From positions 1-9,215 of the forward strand of contig CANGYC010000077.1 in NCBI GenBank assembly GCA_947457975.1: a stretch of DNA of 9,215 bases, in the 5' to 3' direction. This document shows, one piece after another, positions 1 through 6,302 of this stretch; the stretch's first letter is position 1; each line of letters opens with the position of its first letter. Under the pieces are notes generated by a model. That model was given only the letters and a program-made list of their open reading frames with translations. It had not been told where the DNA came from and did not search any database. This DNA comes from Comamonadaceae bacterium. GTDB taxonomy: Bacteria; Pseudomonadota; Gammaproteobacteria; Burkholderiales; Burkholderiaceae_C. The position numbers and the translations under genes were made by a program.

Positions 1-10
1 GATCGGCAAG

Positions 11-31
11 CTTGTGCGATGATCGCGCAAG
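11..31. promoter_or_regulatory. Imperfect inverted repeat upstream of the IclR gene, candidate operator
   Basis: The arms CTTGTGCGA (11-19) and TCGCGCAAG (23-31) are inverted copies with one mismatch and a 3-base spacer. The repeat ends 33 bp before the ATG at 65. IclR-family proteins bind palindromic sites and often repress their own genes, so an autoregulatory operator is a reasonable inference. No T-tract follows, which argues against a terminator of an upstream gene, although the window edge hides the context. Confidence 0.4.
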
Positions 32-64
32 AACGTTTTCGGGCGCTACATCTGCCCTGTCTCC

Positions 65-904
65 ATGAATAAACCCGCCACCCCGCCTGCAGCTCGTCCG
101 CCCATGGCCAAGGCCGACCGCATCGAGGGCATGGCCAAGGGCATGGCGGTGCTCGAGAGCTTTGACATGCAGCGCCAGCGGCTCAATGCCACGCTGGCGG
201 CTGAGCGGGCTGGCATCACGCGGGCGGCGGCACGCCGCCACCTGCTCACCCTGGCCCACCTGGGTTATCTGGAAACCGATGGCAGCTACTACTGGCTGGC
301 GCCCAAGGTCTTGCGGTTTTCAGGCAGCTACCTGGCCACCTCGCGCCTGCCGAGGGCGGTGCAGCCTACGCTTAACCGCCTGGCAGCGCAGACCCAGGAA
401 TCGTTCTCGGTCGCGGTGCTCGATGGCAGCGAGGTGGTCATCATCGGCCGCAGCGGGTTTGAGTGGCGATCGGCCGGTGAGGCGGGTAGGACGCCCGCGC
501 GCCTGTTGGCCTACGGCCTGCACCTGGGCGCACGCTTGCCCGCGCACGCCACCTCCACCGGCCGCGTGATGCTGGCAGCGCTCCCCAAGGCCGAGCTCAA
601 CCAATGGGTCAAGTCGCGGCTTGTGGCTGGCAGCCTGCCTCGGTTGACTGCACACACCACCACGGATGCGCGCCTGTTCAAGGGCAGCTTAGAGCAGGTG
701 CGCAGCCAGGATTTTTGCGTGGCCAGTCAGGAGCATGAGCTGGGTGTGCATGCACTGGCCGTCCCCCTGCGGGATGGGCAGGGACGCACGGTCGCCGCCT
801 TGAATGTGGTGACCTCTCCTGCCCGGCTGGAGCCGCCGGTGCTGCAGCAGGAACTGCTGCCTCTGCTGATGGATGCCGCGAGGGAGCTGCGGCAGCTGAT
901 CTGA
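65..904 (+). CDS. IclR-family transcriptional regulator (PcaR/PobR-like)
   Basis: This 279-residue protein has the IclR layout: a winged helix-turn-helix at about residues 22-85, then an effector-binding domain at about 95-279. The N-terminal part has the sequence GMAVLESFD and a recognition-helix region ITRAAARRHLLTL, followed by LGYLE and a wing. This is the pattern of the PcaR/PcaU/PobR branch, which controls protocatechuate, 4-hydroxybenzoate and beta-ketoadipate genes. LLAYGLHLGARLPAHATSTG in the effector domain is also typical of that branch. The start at 65 lacks an obvious ribosome binding site; ATG at 104 (residue 14) is an alternative, since the conserved region begins after it. The gene is convergent with the solute-binding protein gene at 981-2180. 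The regulated target is not visible and may lie upstream of the window. The family is clear; the effector is unknown. Confidence 0.9.
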   Translation: MNKPATPPAARPPMAKADRIEGMAKGMAVLESFDMQRQRLNATLAAERAGITRAAARRHLLTLAHLGYLETDGSYYWLAPKVLRFSGSYLATSRLPRAVQPTLNRLAAQTQESFSVAVLDGSEVVIIGRSGFEWRSAGEAGRTPARLLAYGLHLGARLPAHATSTGRVMLAALPKAELNQWVKSRLVAGSLPRLTAHTTTDARLFKGSLEQVRSQDFCVASQEHELGVHALAVPLRDGQGRTVAALNVVTSPARLEPPVLQQELLPLLMDAARELRQLI

Positions 905-922
905 GCCCCGGGCCGGCGACCC

Positions 923-957
923 AAAAAAAAGCCGCCCCACCCGAAGGTGGCGGCGGC
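923..957 (-). terminator. Rho-independent terminator of the ABC solute-binding protein gene
   Basis: Read on the minus strand, a GC-rich hairpin (arms 946-957 and 931-941, loop 942-945, one unpaired base) is followed by eight consecutive T residues (complement of A at 923-930). It lies 24 bp past the stop codon of the gene at 981-2180 and between two convergent genes. It is oriented for the minus-strand gene. Confidence 0.88.
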
Positions 958-980
958 ATAACTTCATCAGGAATCTGGAA

Positions 981-2180
981 TCAGCCCATGCGGCAGCCGG
1001 CGCCGGAGTCGGCCAGTGCCTTGGCCGCCACACCCAGCACCTTGTTCTCTTTGTTCTCGACCACGCGCAGGTACATGTCCTGGATCGGGTTGTGCGAGGG
1101 GCTCATGGTCCATTTGCCGCGTGGGCTGTCAATGGTGGCGCCCTCCATGGCCTTGATCAGTGCCGGCTTGTTCGCGATGTCGCCCTTGACGGCATTGGCG
1201 CCCTGGATGAGCAGCAGGCCGCTGTCGTAGCCCTGCACGGCGTAGACGTCTGGCTGCATCTTGAAGGTCTTGGCGTAGTCCAGGCGGAACTTGTTGTTGC
1301 GCGGGGTGTTCAGCGAGTCGCTGTAGTGCAGGGTGGTCATCACGCCCTCGGCGGCAGGACCTGCGGCCTCCAGCACGCCCTCGGTCAGGAAACCCGAGCC
1401 CCACAGCGGAATGCGGCCCTTCAGGCCCGCAGCAGCGTAGTCGCGGATGAACTTGGCTGCACCACCGCCGGCGAAGAAGCAGGCCACGGCATCGGGCTTG
1501 AGCGCGGCGATCTCTGTGAGCAGGGCCTGGAACTCCACGTTGGGGAAGGGCAGGTTGAGCTCTTTGATGATGGTGCCGCCGGCGGCCGTATAGCTTTCCT
1601 TGAAGCCCTCGAAGGCCTCGTCGCCGGCCGCGTACTTCCAGGTGATCCAAACGGCCTTATTGAGCTTGCGCTGCATCATGGGCTGGCCCAGGGCGCGCGT
1701 GGGCTGGGAGTTGCTGAAAGAGGTGCGGAACACATTGGGCGCGCACAGCTGGCGCGTGGCGGCATGCACGCCGGCGTTGGGGATCAGGTTGATCACGCCG
1801 GATTCGCGGGCCACCCTCTGAATGCCCATCTGCACGCCGGAGTGCACGGTGCCGACCAGCACATCGACCTTGTCGCGCTGCACCAGCTTGTTGGCGTTTT
1901 CGATGCCTTTGGACGGCTCGGACTCGTCATCGACCTTGAAGAACTCGACCTCGCGCCCGCCGAGCTTGCCGCCCTGTTCATTCAGGGCCAGGCGAAAGCC
2001 GTTCTCAATGGCCACGCCCAGCTGGGCGAAGGTGCCGGTGTAGGGCAGCATGAAGCCCACGCGAACTTTGTTCGATTGGGCCCGCACGATTTCGGGCAGC
2101 AGTAAGCCGGTAGAGGCAGCGCCGATGGCAGCGGCACTGCGGCTGAGAACCAGGCGGCGGGTGGGTTGGCGTTGGGTCAT
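981..2180 (-). CDS. ABC transporter periplasmic substrate-binding protein, LivK/HAAT type
   Basis: This 399-residue protein is a type I periplasmic binding protein of the Leu/Ile/Val (LivK-like, Peripla_BP_6) family. It begins with a signal sequence holding an Arg-Arg pair (residues 8-9), an Ala-rich hydrophobic stretch, and a likely cleavage after IVRA at about residue 34. The mature protein starts KVRVGFMLPYTGTFAQLG, the usual first strand and ligand loop. KLGGREVEFFKVDDES and VDVLVGTVHSGVQMG follow, as in the family. The ATG at 2180 is preferred over an upstream start at 2237 because it has a GGAG ribosome site (2188-2191, minus) at good spacing and gives a normal signal peptide. In beta-proteobacteria such proteins bind amino acids, but also aromatic acids and amides. 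No permease or ATPase genes are adjacent, so the partner transporter is elsewhere. The ligand cannot be assigned. Confidence 0.92.
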   Translation of the reverse strand: MTQRQPTRRLVLSRSAAAIGAASTGLLLPEIVRAQSNKVRVGFMLPYTGTFAQLGVAIENGFRLALNEQGGKLGGREVEFFKVDDESEPSKGIENANKLVQRDKVDVLVGTVHSGVQMGIQRVARESGVINLIPNAGVHAATRQLCAPNVFRTSFSNSQPTRALGQPMMQRKLNKAVWITWKYAAGDEAFEGFKESYTAAGGTIIKELNLPFPNVEFQALLTEIAALKPDAVACFFAGGGAAKFIRDYAAAGLKGRIPLWGSGFLTEGVLEAAGPAAEGVMTTLHYSDSLNTPRNNKFRLDYAKTFKMQPDVYAVQGYDSGLLLIQGANAVKGDIANKPALIKAMEGATIDSPRGKWTMSPSHNPIQDMYLRVVENKENKVLGVAAKALADSGAGCRMG

Positions 2181-2212
2181 GGTGGGGCTCCAGAAGTGAA
2201 CTGCAATCTCAA

Positions 2213-2240
2213 AGGATCGCAAAAAATCATGATGCATCCT
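2213..2240. repeat. AT-rich dyad upstream of the solute-binding protein gene
   Basis: AGGAT (2213-2217) and ATCCT (2236-2240) form a dyad that also brackets GC pairs and the small palindromes ATCATGAT and ATGCAT. It sits 33-60 bp upstream of the start of the minus-strand gene at 2180, in an otherwise GC-rich region, so it may be an operator or promoter element. Nothing in the sequence names the regulator. Confidence 0.3.
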
Positions 2241-2298
2241 AGGTCTTCTGCCTGCCCTTCCATCTAGTGTTTAACCCGGAACGGCGATGGGTGGGGGC

Positions 2299-2304
2299 TA
2301 TAAT
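2299..2304 (+). promoter_or_regulatory. Perfect -10 element TATAAT for tRNA-Pro
   Basis: A consensus TATAAT lies 10 bp upstream of the mature tRNA-Pro 5' end, so transcription would start close to position 2311. No good -35 element is evident at the standard spacing. Confidence 0.65.
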
Positions 2305-2314
2305 CCAAGCTTGT

Positions 2315-2391
<77 letters not shown>

Positions 2392-2408
2392 TCCATCCCT
2401 TCAAAAAC

Positions 2409-2431
2409 AGCCCGCCGGTCGGGCTTTTTTT
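2409..2431 (+). terminator. Intrinsic terminator after tRNA-Pro
   Basis: The hairpin arms AGCCCG (2409-2414) and CGGGCT (2420-2425) enclose a 5-base loop, with a run of seven T residues at 2425-2431. It lies 18 bp beyond the CCA end of tRNA-Pro and separates it from tRNA-Arg. Confidence 0.88.
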
Positions 2432-2458
2432 GCGGCCAGACACCTGCCTGGCTAAGAT
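2430..2458 (+). promoter_or_regulatory. Candidate promoter of tRNA-Arg
   Basis: TTGCGG (2430-2435) and TAAGAT (2453-2458) are separated by 17 bp and end 9 bp before the tRNA-Arg 5' end. Because a terminator closes the tRNA-Pro unit just upstream, a separate promoter is expected here. The -35 overlaps the T-tract of that terminator. Confidence 0.5.
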
Positions 2459-2467
2459 TCACCGCAT

Positions 2468-2544
<77 letters not shown>

Positions 2545-2609
2545 GTTTGCTGCCCGGCCTGCGGCCTTTCCCCCTTTGTTTCTGACCTCGGTCTGCATCA
2601 CTGCCGCCT

Positions 2610-2627
2610 GCTGCGCGGCGGCGCAGC
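2610..2627. repeat. GC-rich perfect inverted repeat downstream of tRNA-Arg
   Basis: GCTGCGC (2610-2616) and GCGCAGC (2621-2627) form a 7-bp perfect stem with a 4-base loop. No T-tract follows, so it is not a classical terminator. It may help end tRNA-Arg transcription or be a dispersed intergenic palindrome. No second copy was seen in the window. Confidence 0.4.
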
Positions 2628-2679
2628 CGCGTCCTACGCCCTCTGAGGTTGGTGATAACCCTGATGCAATCTCACCTTG

Positions 2680-2714
2680 TTATGGCAAAACGCAAAAGCA
2701 GTATTGGACGGCGT
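2680..2714 (+). promoter_or_regulatory. Shared 35-bp promoter/operator element, copy 1 (upstream of the Bug gene)
   Basis: The element has the form TATGGCA (2681-2687), 14 bases, TATTGGACGG (2702-2711), then a near-match to 2714. Aligned without gaps to 8130-8164 it matches at 26 of 35 positions by hand count. The second copy lies between the LysR gene at 7174-8094 and the Ldh-family gene. TTGGAC (2704-2709) could be a -35 with TCTACT (2726-2731) as a -10. The likely binder is the LysR protein encoded at 7174-8094, by inference only. Confidence 0.5.
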
Positions 2715-2743
2715 GCCCTGCGGGTTCTACTGTCCAGCCATAG

Positions 2744-2769
2744 GGGCTATAACATGGCAGTTATCGCCC
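2744..2769. repeat. Strong dyad between the shared element and the Bug gene
   Basis: The left arm GGGCtATAAC (2744-2753) and right arm GTTATcGCCC (2760-2769) are inverted with a single mismatch and a 6-base centre. TATAAC (2748-2753) inside the left arm is also a 5/6 match to a -10 hexamer. It could be a repressor or activator site over the promoter, or a leader hairpin, ending 68 bp before the ATG at 2838. Confidence 0.5.
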
Positions 2770-2821
2770 TGCCGCCCTTGGATTTTTTGCACCCTTTGGC
2801 CTGCTGAAGGCCATCACAACT

Positions 2822-2832
2822 AAGAGGAGACA
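2822..2832 (+). promoter_or_regulatory. Strong ribosome binding site of the Bug gene
   Basis: AAGAGGAGACA contains GGAG (2826-2829) 8 bases before the ATG at 2838 and fixes that start. The same 11 bases recur at 5027-5037 before the oxygenase large-subunit gene. Confidence 0.75.
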
Positions 2833-2837
2833 TTGAA

Positions 2838-3827
2838 ATGGGCTTGAAGAAACACATCGACCGCCGGTCCTTCGTCATGGGCATGTCCGCCGCCCTGGGC
2901 GCACCCCTGGCCTTTGCCTCGGACCCCTATCCGACCAAGCCCATCCGCGTGGTCGTGCCCTTTCCCCCCGGTGCCAATGTTGACGTGGTGGCCCGCATCT
3001 TCACGGACAAGCTGTCCAAGGAAATCGGCCAGCCCGTGATCGTGGAGAACCGGCCGGGCGCCGGCGGTGCGCTCGGCTGGGACGCGGCCCTGCAGCGTCC
3101 TGCCGATGGCTACACCCTGTTCTACGCGGTGCGCTCCATCATGGGCATCACCCCGCACGTCTACCCCAAGAGCAAGCTGGACCCGGTCAAGGACTTCACC
3201 GCCGTCTCCCAGATCTGCACGCTGCCCCATGTGCTGATCGCCACGCCCAACGCACCGTTTTCCAACATGCGCGAGCTGGTCGAGTTCGCCCGCAAGAACC
3301 CGGGCAAGCTGGACTACGCATCGCTCGGCGTGGGCTCCCACCCGCACCTGGCGGTGGAGTACTGGGCCCGCCAGCTGGACCTGAAGATCAACCACATCCC
3401 CTACACAGGCAACCCGGCCATCGACGTGATGTCGGGCACCGTGCCTCTGTTCCTCGAAGGCTCGGGCACGGCCGTGCCCCGGGTGGTGTCGGGAGGCGTC
3501 AAGGCCATTGCCGTGACGGGGGGCAGCCGCATCGAGCAGCTTCCCAACGTGGCCACGGTCAACGAGTTCCGCCCGGGCCTGGATGAGGACGGCATCATCG
3601 GCAGCACCTGGCACGGCTTTTTTGCCCGCCGAGGCACGCCGGACAACATCGTCTCGGCCCTCAACCGCGCCCTGGCCAAGATCGCCAAGGACCGCGACAC
3701 CGTCAAACGCTTGTCGGAATTCGCCTCTGTGAGCACGGGCACCAGCTCCGAATCGCTCAATGCCGTTATTGCCAAGGACTTCGAGTTCTTCGGCAACATC
3801 GTGCGCAACATGAAGATCGCCATCTGA
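2838..3827 (+). CDS. Bug/TctC-type tripartite tricarboxylate transporter solute-binding protein
   Basis: This 329-residue secreted binding protein is of the Bug family (TctC), the extracytoplasmic part of tripartite tricarboxylate transporters. It has an N-terminal signal with RRSF at residues 9-12, a hydrophobic Ala/Met/Leu segment, and a likely cleavage after AFA (residue 27). The mature start YPTKPIRVVVPFPPGANVDV, then IGQPVIVENRPGAGG and DGYTL, is the diagnostic Bug pattern. Bug proteins bind carboxylates, including aromatic acids such as terephthalate (TphC). No TctA/TctB membrane genes lie nearby, so this is an orphan receptor, which is common in Comamonadaceae and Bordetella. Upstream lie a shared 35-bp element and a dyad, and a terminator follows. 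The ligand is unknown; an aromatic or hydroxy acid handled by neighbouring enzymes is an inference. Confidence 0.95.
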   Translation: MGLKKHIDRRSFVMGMSAALGAPLAFASDPYPTKPIRVVVPFPPGANVDVVARIFTDKLSKEIGQPVIVENRPGAGGALGWDAALQRPADGYTLFYAVRSIMGITPHVYPKSKLDPVKDFTAVSQICTLPHVLIATPNAPFSNMRELVEFARKNPGKLDYASLGVGSHPHLAVEYWARQLDLKINHIPYTGNPAIDVMSGTVPLFLEGSGTAVPRVVSGGVKAIAVTGGSRIEQLPNVATVNEFRPGLDEDGIIGSTWHGFFARRGTPDNIVSALNRALAKIAKDRDTVKRLSEFASVSTGTSSESLNAVIAKDFEFFGNIVRNMKIAI

Positions 3828-3846
3828 GTCCCTGCGTCCTCTGAGC

Positions 3847-3883
3847 ACGGGCCGTCGCATCACTGCGTCGGCCCGTTTTCTTT
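3847..3883 (+). terminator. Intrinsic terminator of the Bug gene
   Basis: Arms of 13 bases, ACGGGCCGTCGCA (3847-3859) and TGCGTCGGCCCGT (3864-3876), pair with one mismatch around a 4-base loop. They are followed by a T-rich run to 3883. It begins 20 bp after the stop codon of the Bug gene. Confidence 0.92.
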
Positions 3884-3941
3884 GGTCTGAGCCCTGAGAC
3901 CTTGCTCGGCTTTCAAGACACTCTTTGTGTATCCACAACTC

Positions 3942-3962
3942 GGCCCACAGACAAGATGGGCC
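3942..3962. repeat. Small inverted repeat downstream of the NahR-type regulator
   Basis: GGCCCA (3942-3947) and TGGGCC (3957-3962) can form a 6-bp stem with a 9-base loop, 37 bp past the stop of the minus-strand regulator. No T-tract follows on the minus strand, so a role as terminator is weak. Confidence 0.25.
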
Positions 3963-3998
3963 AGCCCAGCCTGCAGGCCAGCGCCCACGCGCTGAGGC

Positions 3999-4901
3999 TT
4001 AGTCGGCAAACAGCTCGAAGAACAGGCCCCGCAGCCACTGGTTGGCTGCATCGCGGTGAAAACGGGCATGCCAGAAGGCATGGATGGCCACGGGGGGCAG
4101 TTCCACCGGATGCCGCACGCTGATCAACCCGAAGGGCTCGGCCATGCACTGGGCCAGCCGCTCGGGCACCGTGGCGACCATGTCGCTGCTGTGCAGGATG
4201 TGACCGATGGCCACGAAGTGCGGCACCGACAGGCGCACATGACGCTGGATGCCCCGCTGCTGCAGCTGCTCGTCCACCTCGTGGTGGCCGGTGCCGGCCG
4301 AGACCACCACCACGTGCTCGGCGGCAGAAAAATCCTTGATGCTCATGCGCTTGCCCGCCAGTCGATGGCCCTGCCGCATGAGGCAGACGTAGCGCTGCCT
4401 GAACAGACCTTGCTGGAAGAAGCCAGCCTGCAGCTCGGGCAGCAGGCCGATGGCCAGGTCCAGCTTGCCCTCGGCCAGGGCATCCTTCAGATTGAGGGCG
4501 GTGTTGCGCACGGTACTCAGGCGCACGCCAGGGGCGATATCCCGCAGATGTTCCAGCAGGCGGGGCAGGAAATAGATCTCGCCGATGTCGGTCATGCCCA
4601 CCGTGAAGGTGCGCTCGCTCGCGGCAGCCTCAAAGGGGCGCCGCTCCTGCAGGGCCGAGCGCATCATGACCAGCGCCTGGCCTACCGGCTCCCCGAGCTG
4701 CTGCGCATAGGGCGTGGGCTCCATGCCGCGGGCGGTGCGCACGAACAATTCGTCGCCCAGCACTTTGCGCAGCCGCGCCAGTGAATTGCTCACCGCCGGC
4801 TGGGAGACGCCCAGCCGGCGCGCCACCAGTGATACGCGTTTATCCACCAGCAAGTGGTGGAACACCTGCAGCAGGTTCAGGTCCAGGCGGTCGAGGTCCA
4901 T
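3999..4901 (-). CDS. LysR-type regulator of the NahR/NagR/DntR group
   Basis: With the ATG at 4901 the protein has 300 residues, the length of NahR. An in-frame TTG at 4937 would add 12 residues and place the LysR operator inside the gene, so it is rejected. The N-terminal helix-turn-helix (about residues 15-60) includes LGVSQPAVSNSLARLRKVLG and LFVRT-GMEPTPYA. The effector domain carries TFTVGMTDIGEIYFLPRL, LDLAIGLLPELQAGFFQ, AGTGHHEVD, VPHFVAIGHIL and a C-terminal FWHARFHRD. All are hallmarks of NahR/NagR/DntR, activators that respond to salicylate or nitroarene-derived acids. By count, position 169 is Gln and position 206 is His; from memory, NahR has Asn and DntR His at 169, both in the inducer pocket. 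It is divergent from the oxygenase operon and most likely activates it. The exact inducer is unknown. Confidence 0.94.
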   Translation of the reverse strand: MDLDRLDLNLLQVFHHLLVDKRVSLVARRLGVSQPAVSNSLARLRKVLGDELFVRTARGMEPTPYAQQLGEPVGQALVMMRSALQERRPFEAAASERTFTVGMTDIGEIYFLPRLLEHLRDIAPGVRLSTVRNTALNLKDALAEGKLDLAIGLLPELQAGFFQQGLFRQRYVCLMRQGHRLAGKRMSIKDFSAAEHVVVVSAGTGHHEVDEQLQQRGIQRHVRLSVPHFVAIGHILHSSDMVATVPERLAQCMAEPFGLISVRHPVELPPVAIHAFWHARFHRDAANQWLRGLFFELFAD

Positions 4902-4910
4902 GGCAGTGAA

Positions 4911-4925
4911 ATCATTAAAAGTGAT
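4911..4925. promoter_or_regulatory. LysR box ATC-N9-GAT (NahR-type recognition site)
   Basis: ATCATTAAAAGTGAT is an imperfect palindrome with the LysR T-N11-A form (ATCA-N7-TGAT on the other strand). It starts 10 bp upstream of the regulator's ATG and is centred about 65 bp before the predicted start of the oxygenase operon. That is the classical position of the recognition site for LysR activators. Binding here could also repress the regulator's own gene. Confidence 0.7.
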
Positions 4926-4947
4926 GTGAATTATCAATGACCTTCTA

Positions 4948-4976
4948 TTGGATGATAGATTGGTCCTGCCTAAGAT
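4948..4976 (+). promoter_or_regulatory. Predicted activatable promoter of the oxygenase operon
   Basis: TTGGAT (4948-4953, -35) and TAAGAT (4971-4976, -10) are spaced by exactly 17 bp; both are imperfect, as expected for an activator-dependent promoter. The start would be near 4983. CAAT (4935-4938) and ATTG (4947-4950) make an inverted pair abutting the -35, where an activation-binding site is expected. Confidence 0.6.
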
Positions 4977-5040
4977 CGCAGCCTATCCAGGTCAAGACGC
5001 CGCGGCGGCGCACGGCCAGCCTAGCCAAGAGGAGACACGC

Positions 5041-6300
5041 ATGCGCTTTCAGAGCGAGACCTTTCCCAGCGATGTGCGCTGGGAAAGCGAAGGTACCAGC
5101 CGGATTCCCTTCAAAACCTACACCGACGACGAGATCTACAAGCTGGAGCTTGAGCGTTTTTTCTACAAGGCGCACTGGTGCTATGTGGGCCTTGAGGCCG
5201 AGGTTCCAAAGGTGGGGGACTTCAAGCGCACGGTGGTGGGCGAGCGCTCCGTGATCATGACGCGCAGCGCCGAAGACGAGATCAGCGTGGTCGAGAACGT
5301 CTGCGCCCACCGCGGCATGCGCTTTTGCCGCGAGCGCCATGGCCAGGTGAAAGACTTTATCTGCCCCTACCACCAGTGGAGCTACACACTCAAGGGCGAC
5401 CTGCAGGGCGTGCCCTTCAGGCGTGGTGTCAAGCAAGATGGCAAGGTCAACGGCGGCATGCCCGCCGACTTCGCCACCGCCGACCACGGCCTGACCAAGC
5501 TCAAGGTGGCACGGCGCGGCGGCGTGGTGTTTGCCTCTTTCGATCAGAACGTCCAGCCCTTCGAGGACTTCCTGGGCCCCGAGATCCTGGGCTATTTCGA
5601 CCGCCTCTTCAACGGCCGCCCACTCAAGATCCTGGGCTACAACCGCCAGCGCATTCCCGGCAACTGGAAGCTGATGCAGGAAAACATCAAGGACCCCTAC
5701 CACCCGGGGCTGCTGCACACCTGGTTTGTGACCTTTGGTCTCTGGCGTGCTGACAACAAGTCGCAATTGGTGATGGACGAGCACTTCCGCCATGCGGCCA
5801 TGATTTCCACGCGCGGCACCGCCGGCAAGGCCGATCAGGTGACGCAGGTCTCGAGCTTCAAGGAGAGCATGCAGCTGCATGACCGGCGCTTCATCGACAT
5901 CGTGCCCGAGGCCTGGTGGGGCGGGCCGTCGGCGGTGATGACCACCATCTTCCCTAGCGTGATCCTGCAGCAACAGGTCAACAGCGTCTCGACCCGCCAT
6001 ATCCAGCCCACGGGCCGCGGCTCGTTTGACTTTGTGTGGACGCACTTCGGCTTTGAGGACGACACGCCCGAGATGCAGGAGCGCCGCCTGCGCCAGGCCA
6101 ACCTGTTCGGCCCAGCTGGCTTTGTCTCGGCCGACGATGGCGAGGTCATTGAGTTCTCGCAGGAGGCCTTTGAAAGCAAGCCCTTCCACCGCACCCTGGC
6201 CGAGCTGGGCGGGCGCGGCGTGGAGAACACCGACCACATGGTGACCGAGACACTGATCCGCGGCATGTACGCCTACTGGCGCAAGGTGATGGAGTCCTGA
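5041..6300 (+). CDS. Aromatic-ring-hydroxylating oxygenase, large (alpha) subunit, NagG/AndAc-like
   Basis: This 419-residue catalytic subunit belongs to a Rieske non-heme iron oxygenase. The N-terminal Rieske domain has C88-x-H90 and C108-x2-H111 for the 2Fe-2S cluster, with the usual 17-residue gap. The catalytic domain has ENIKDPYHPGLLH (214-226), supplying bridging Asp218 and iron ligands His221 and His226. The third ligand is probably Asp366 in ADDGEV. Sequence character (RGVKQDGKVNGGMPADF, IPGNWKLMQENIKDPYHPG) resembles salicylate 5-hydroxylase NagG and anthranilate dioxygenase AndAc. The ATG at 5041 follows AAGAGGAGA by a short spacer; in-frame starts upstream overlap the promoter and are rejected. 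It heads an operon with the small subunit (2-bp gap) and ferredoxin. Expected reaction: O2-dependent hydroxylation of an aromatic acid using electrons from the ferredoxin. The substrate is inferred, not proven. Confidence 0.93.
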   Translation: MRFQSETFPSDVRWESEGTSRIPFKTYTDDEIYKLELERFFYKAHWCYVGLEAEVPKVGDFKRTVVGERSVIMTRSAEDEISVVENVCAHRGMRFCRERHGQVKDFICPYHQWSYTLKGDLQGVPFRRGVKQDGKVNGGMPADFATADHGLTKLKVARRGGVVFASFDQNVQPFEDFLGPEILGYFDRLFNGRPLKILGYNRQRIPGNWKLMQENIKDPYHPGLLHTWFVTFGLWRADNKSQLVMDEHFRHAAMISTRGTAGKADQVTQVSSFKESMQLHDRRFIDIVPEAWWGGPSAVMTTIFPSVILQQQVNSVSTRHIQPTGRGSFDFVWTHFGFEDDTPEMQERRLRQANLFGPAGFVSADDGEVIEFSQEAFESKPFHRTLAELGGRGVENTDHMVTETLIRGMYAYWRKVMES

Positions 6301-6302
6301 GC

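Noticed and set aside
1092..2105. 337-codon plus-strand open frame opposite the ABC binding protein
   Set aside because: It lies wholly inside the well-supported minus-strand gene and has no recognisable fold or ribosome site.
2820..3938. 372-codon minus-strand open frame opposite the Bug gene
   Set aside because: It is a shadow of the Bug gene, with a composition typical of antisense reading and no recognisable domain.
4902..4937. Upstream TTG start for the NahR-type regulator
   Set aside because: It would make the protein 12 residues longer than NahR, has poor ribosome-site spacing, and places the LysR box in coding sequence.
4946..4952. TATTGGA before the oxygenase operon as a third copy of the shared 35-bp element
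   Set aside because: Only the -35 part matches; the TATGGCA half at the fixed spacing is absent. This promoter has its own NahR-type box.
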